Made by a program: the position numbers and the translations under genes. A stretch of 12,391 bases of DNA, from assembly GCA_964515915.1 (NCBI GenBank), contig CAZEXM010000088.1:1-12391 (forward strand), written 5' to 3'. Positions within the stretch are counted from its first letter, which is position 1. Each line of letters begins with the position of its first letter. The stretch is from JAHOYW01 sp964515915. GTDB lineage: Bacteria > Verrucomicrobiota > Lentisphaeria > Victivallales > Victivallaceae. This document shows, in pieces, positions 12,361 to 12,391 of the stretch. Below the pieces are notes generated by a model. The model ran no database searches. It was not told the origin of the DNA and saw nothing but the letters and a program-made list of their open reading frames with translations.

Positions 12361-12391
12361 ATTTGAGCGAAAAACGAACGATCAAACATTG

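Overview
The window (12,391 bp, moderate G+C, densely coded) looks like chromosomal DNA of a Gram-negative-type bacterium. My best guess is the PVC group, near Lentisphaerae/Victivallales. The grounds are the LacI/GntR-like 'SIRSVNRALKG' type regulator next to a long Gfo/Idh/MocA oxidoreductase, a relic of a GH29 fucosidase gene, and a single-polypeptide receiver-Ser/Thr kinase. This placement is inference: no rRNA or other marker is present. I see no tRNA, rRNA, CRISPR array or intact insertion sequence.

Left part (1-3,461): a plus-strand intrinsic terminator closes a gene lying outside the window. A minus-strand group follows: a DUF4404 protein, a membrane-anchored Tim44-like/zinc-ribbon/TerB protein, and a tRNA-dihydrouridine synthase. 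The last two overlap by four bases (GTGA).

Centre-left (3,512-5,868, plus strand): a LacI-family repressor gene is driven by a near-consensus sigma70 promoter. Two identical 15-bp operator-like repeats lie on it, one between -35 and -10 and one at the start of transcription. A Gfo/Idh/MocA sugar-type dehydrogenase follows 16 bp downstream, so the pair looks like a self-regulated catabolic unit. Hairpins without T tracts fill the convergent gap that follows.

Centre (6,023-8,445): a minus-strand fusion of a degenerate response-regulator receiver and a Ser/Thr kinase with a complete catalytic set is divergent from a YmdB-type metallophosphoesterase gene. The gap between them holds a perfect FNR-type palindrome (TTGAT-N4-ATCAA).

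Scar (8,446-8,793): an internal fragment of about 114 bp of a GH29 alpha-L-fucosidase gene (plus strand) abuts, at about 8,636, the first 51-52 codons of a maf gene (minus strand). Both are broken, so this is a rearrangement junction or an assembly chimera.

Right part (8,794-12,391, minus strand): a compact housekeeping operon reads aroQ - accB - accC - Asp23/Gls24 protein - AmaP-like membrane anchor - maf'. It links the shikimate pathway, the biotin half of acetyl-CoA carboxylase (start of fatty-acid synthesis) and an envelope-associated Asp23/AmaP pair, with a promoter candidate just upstream of aroQ.
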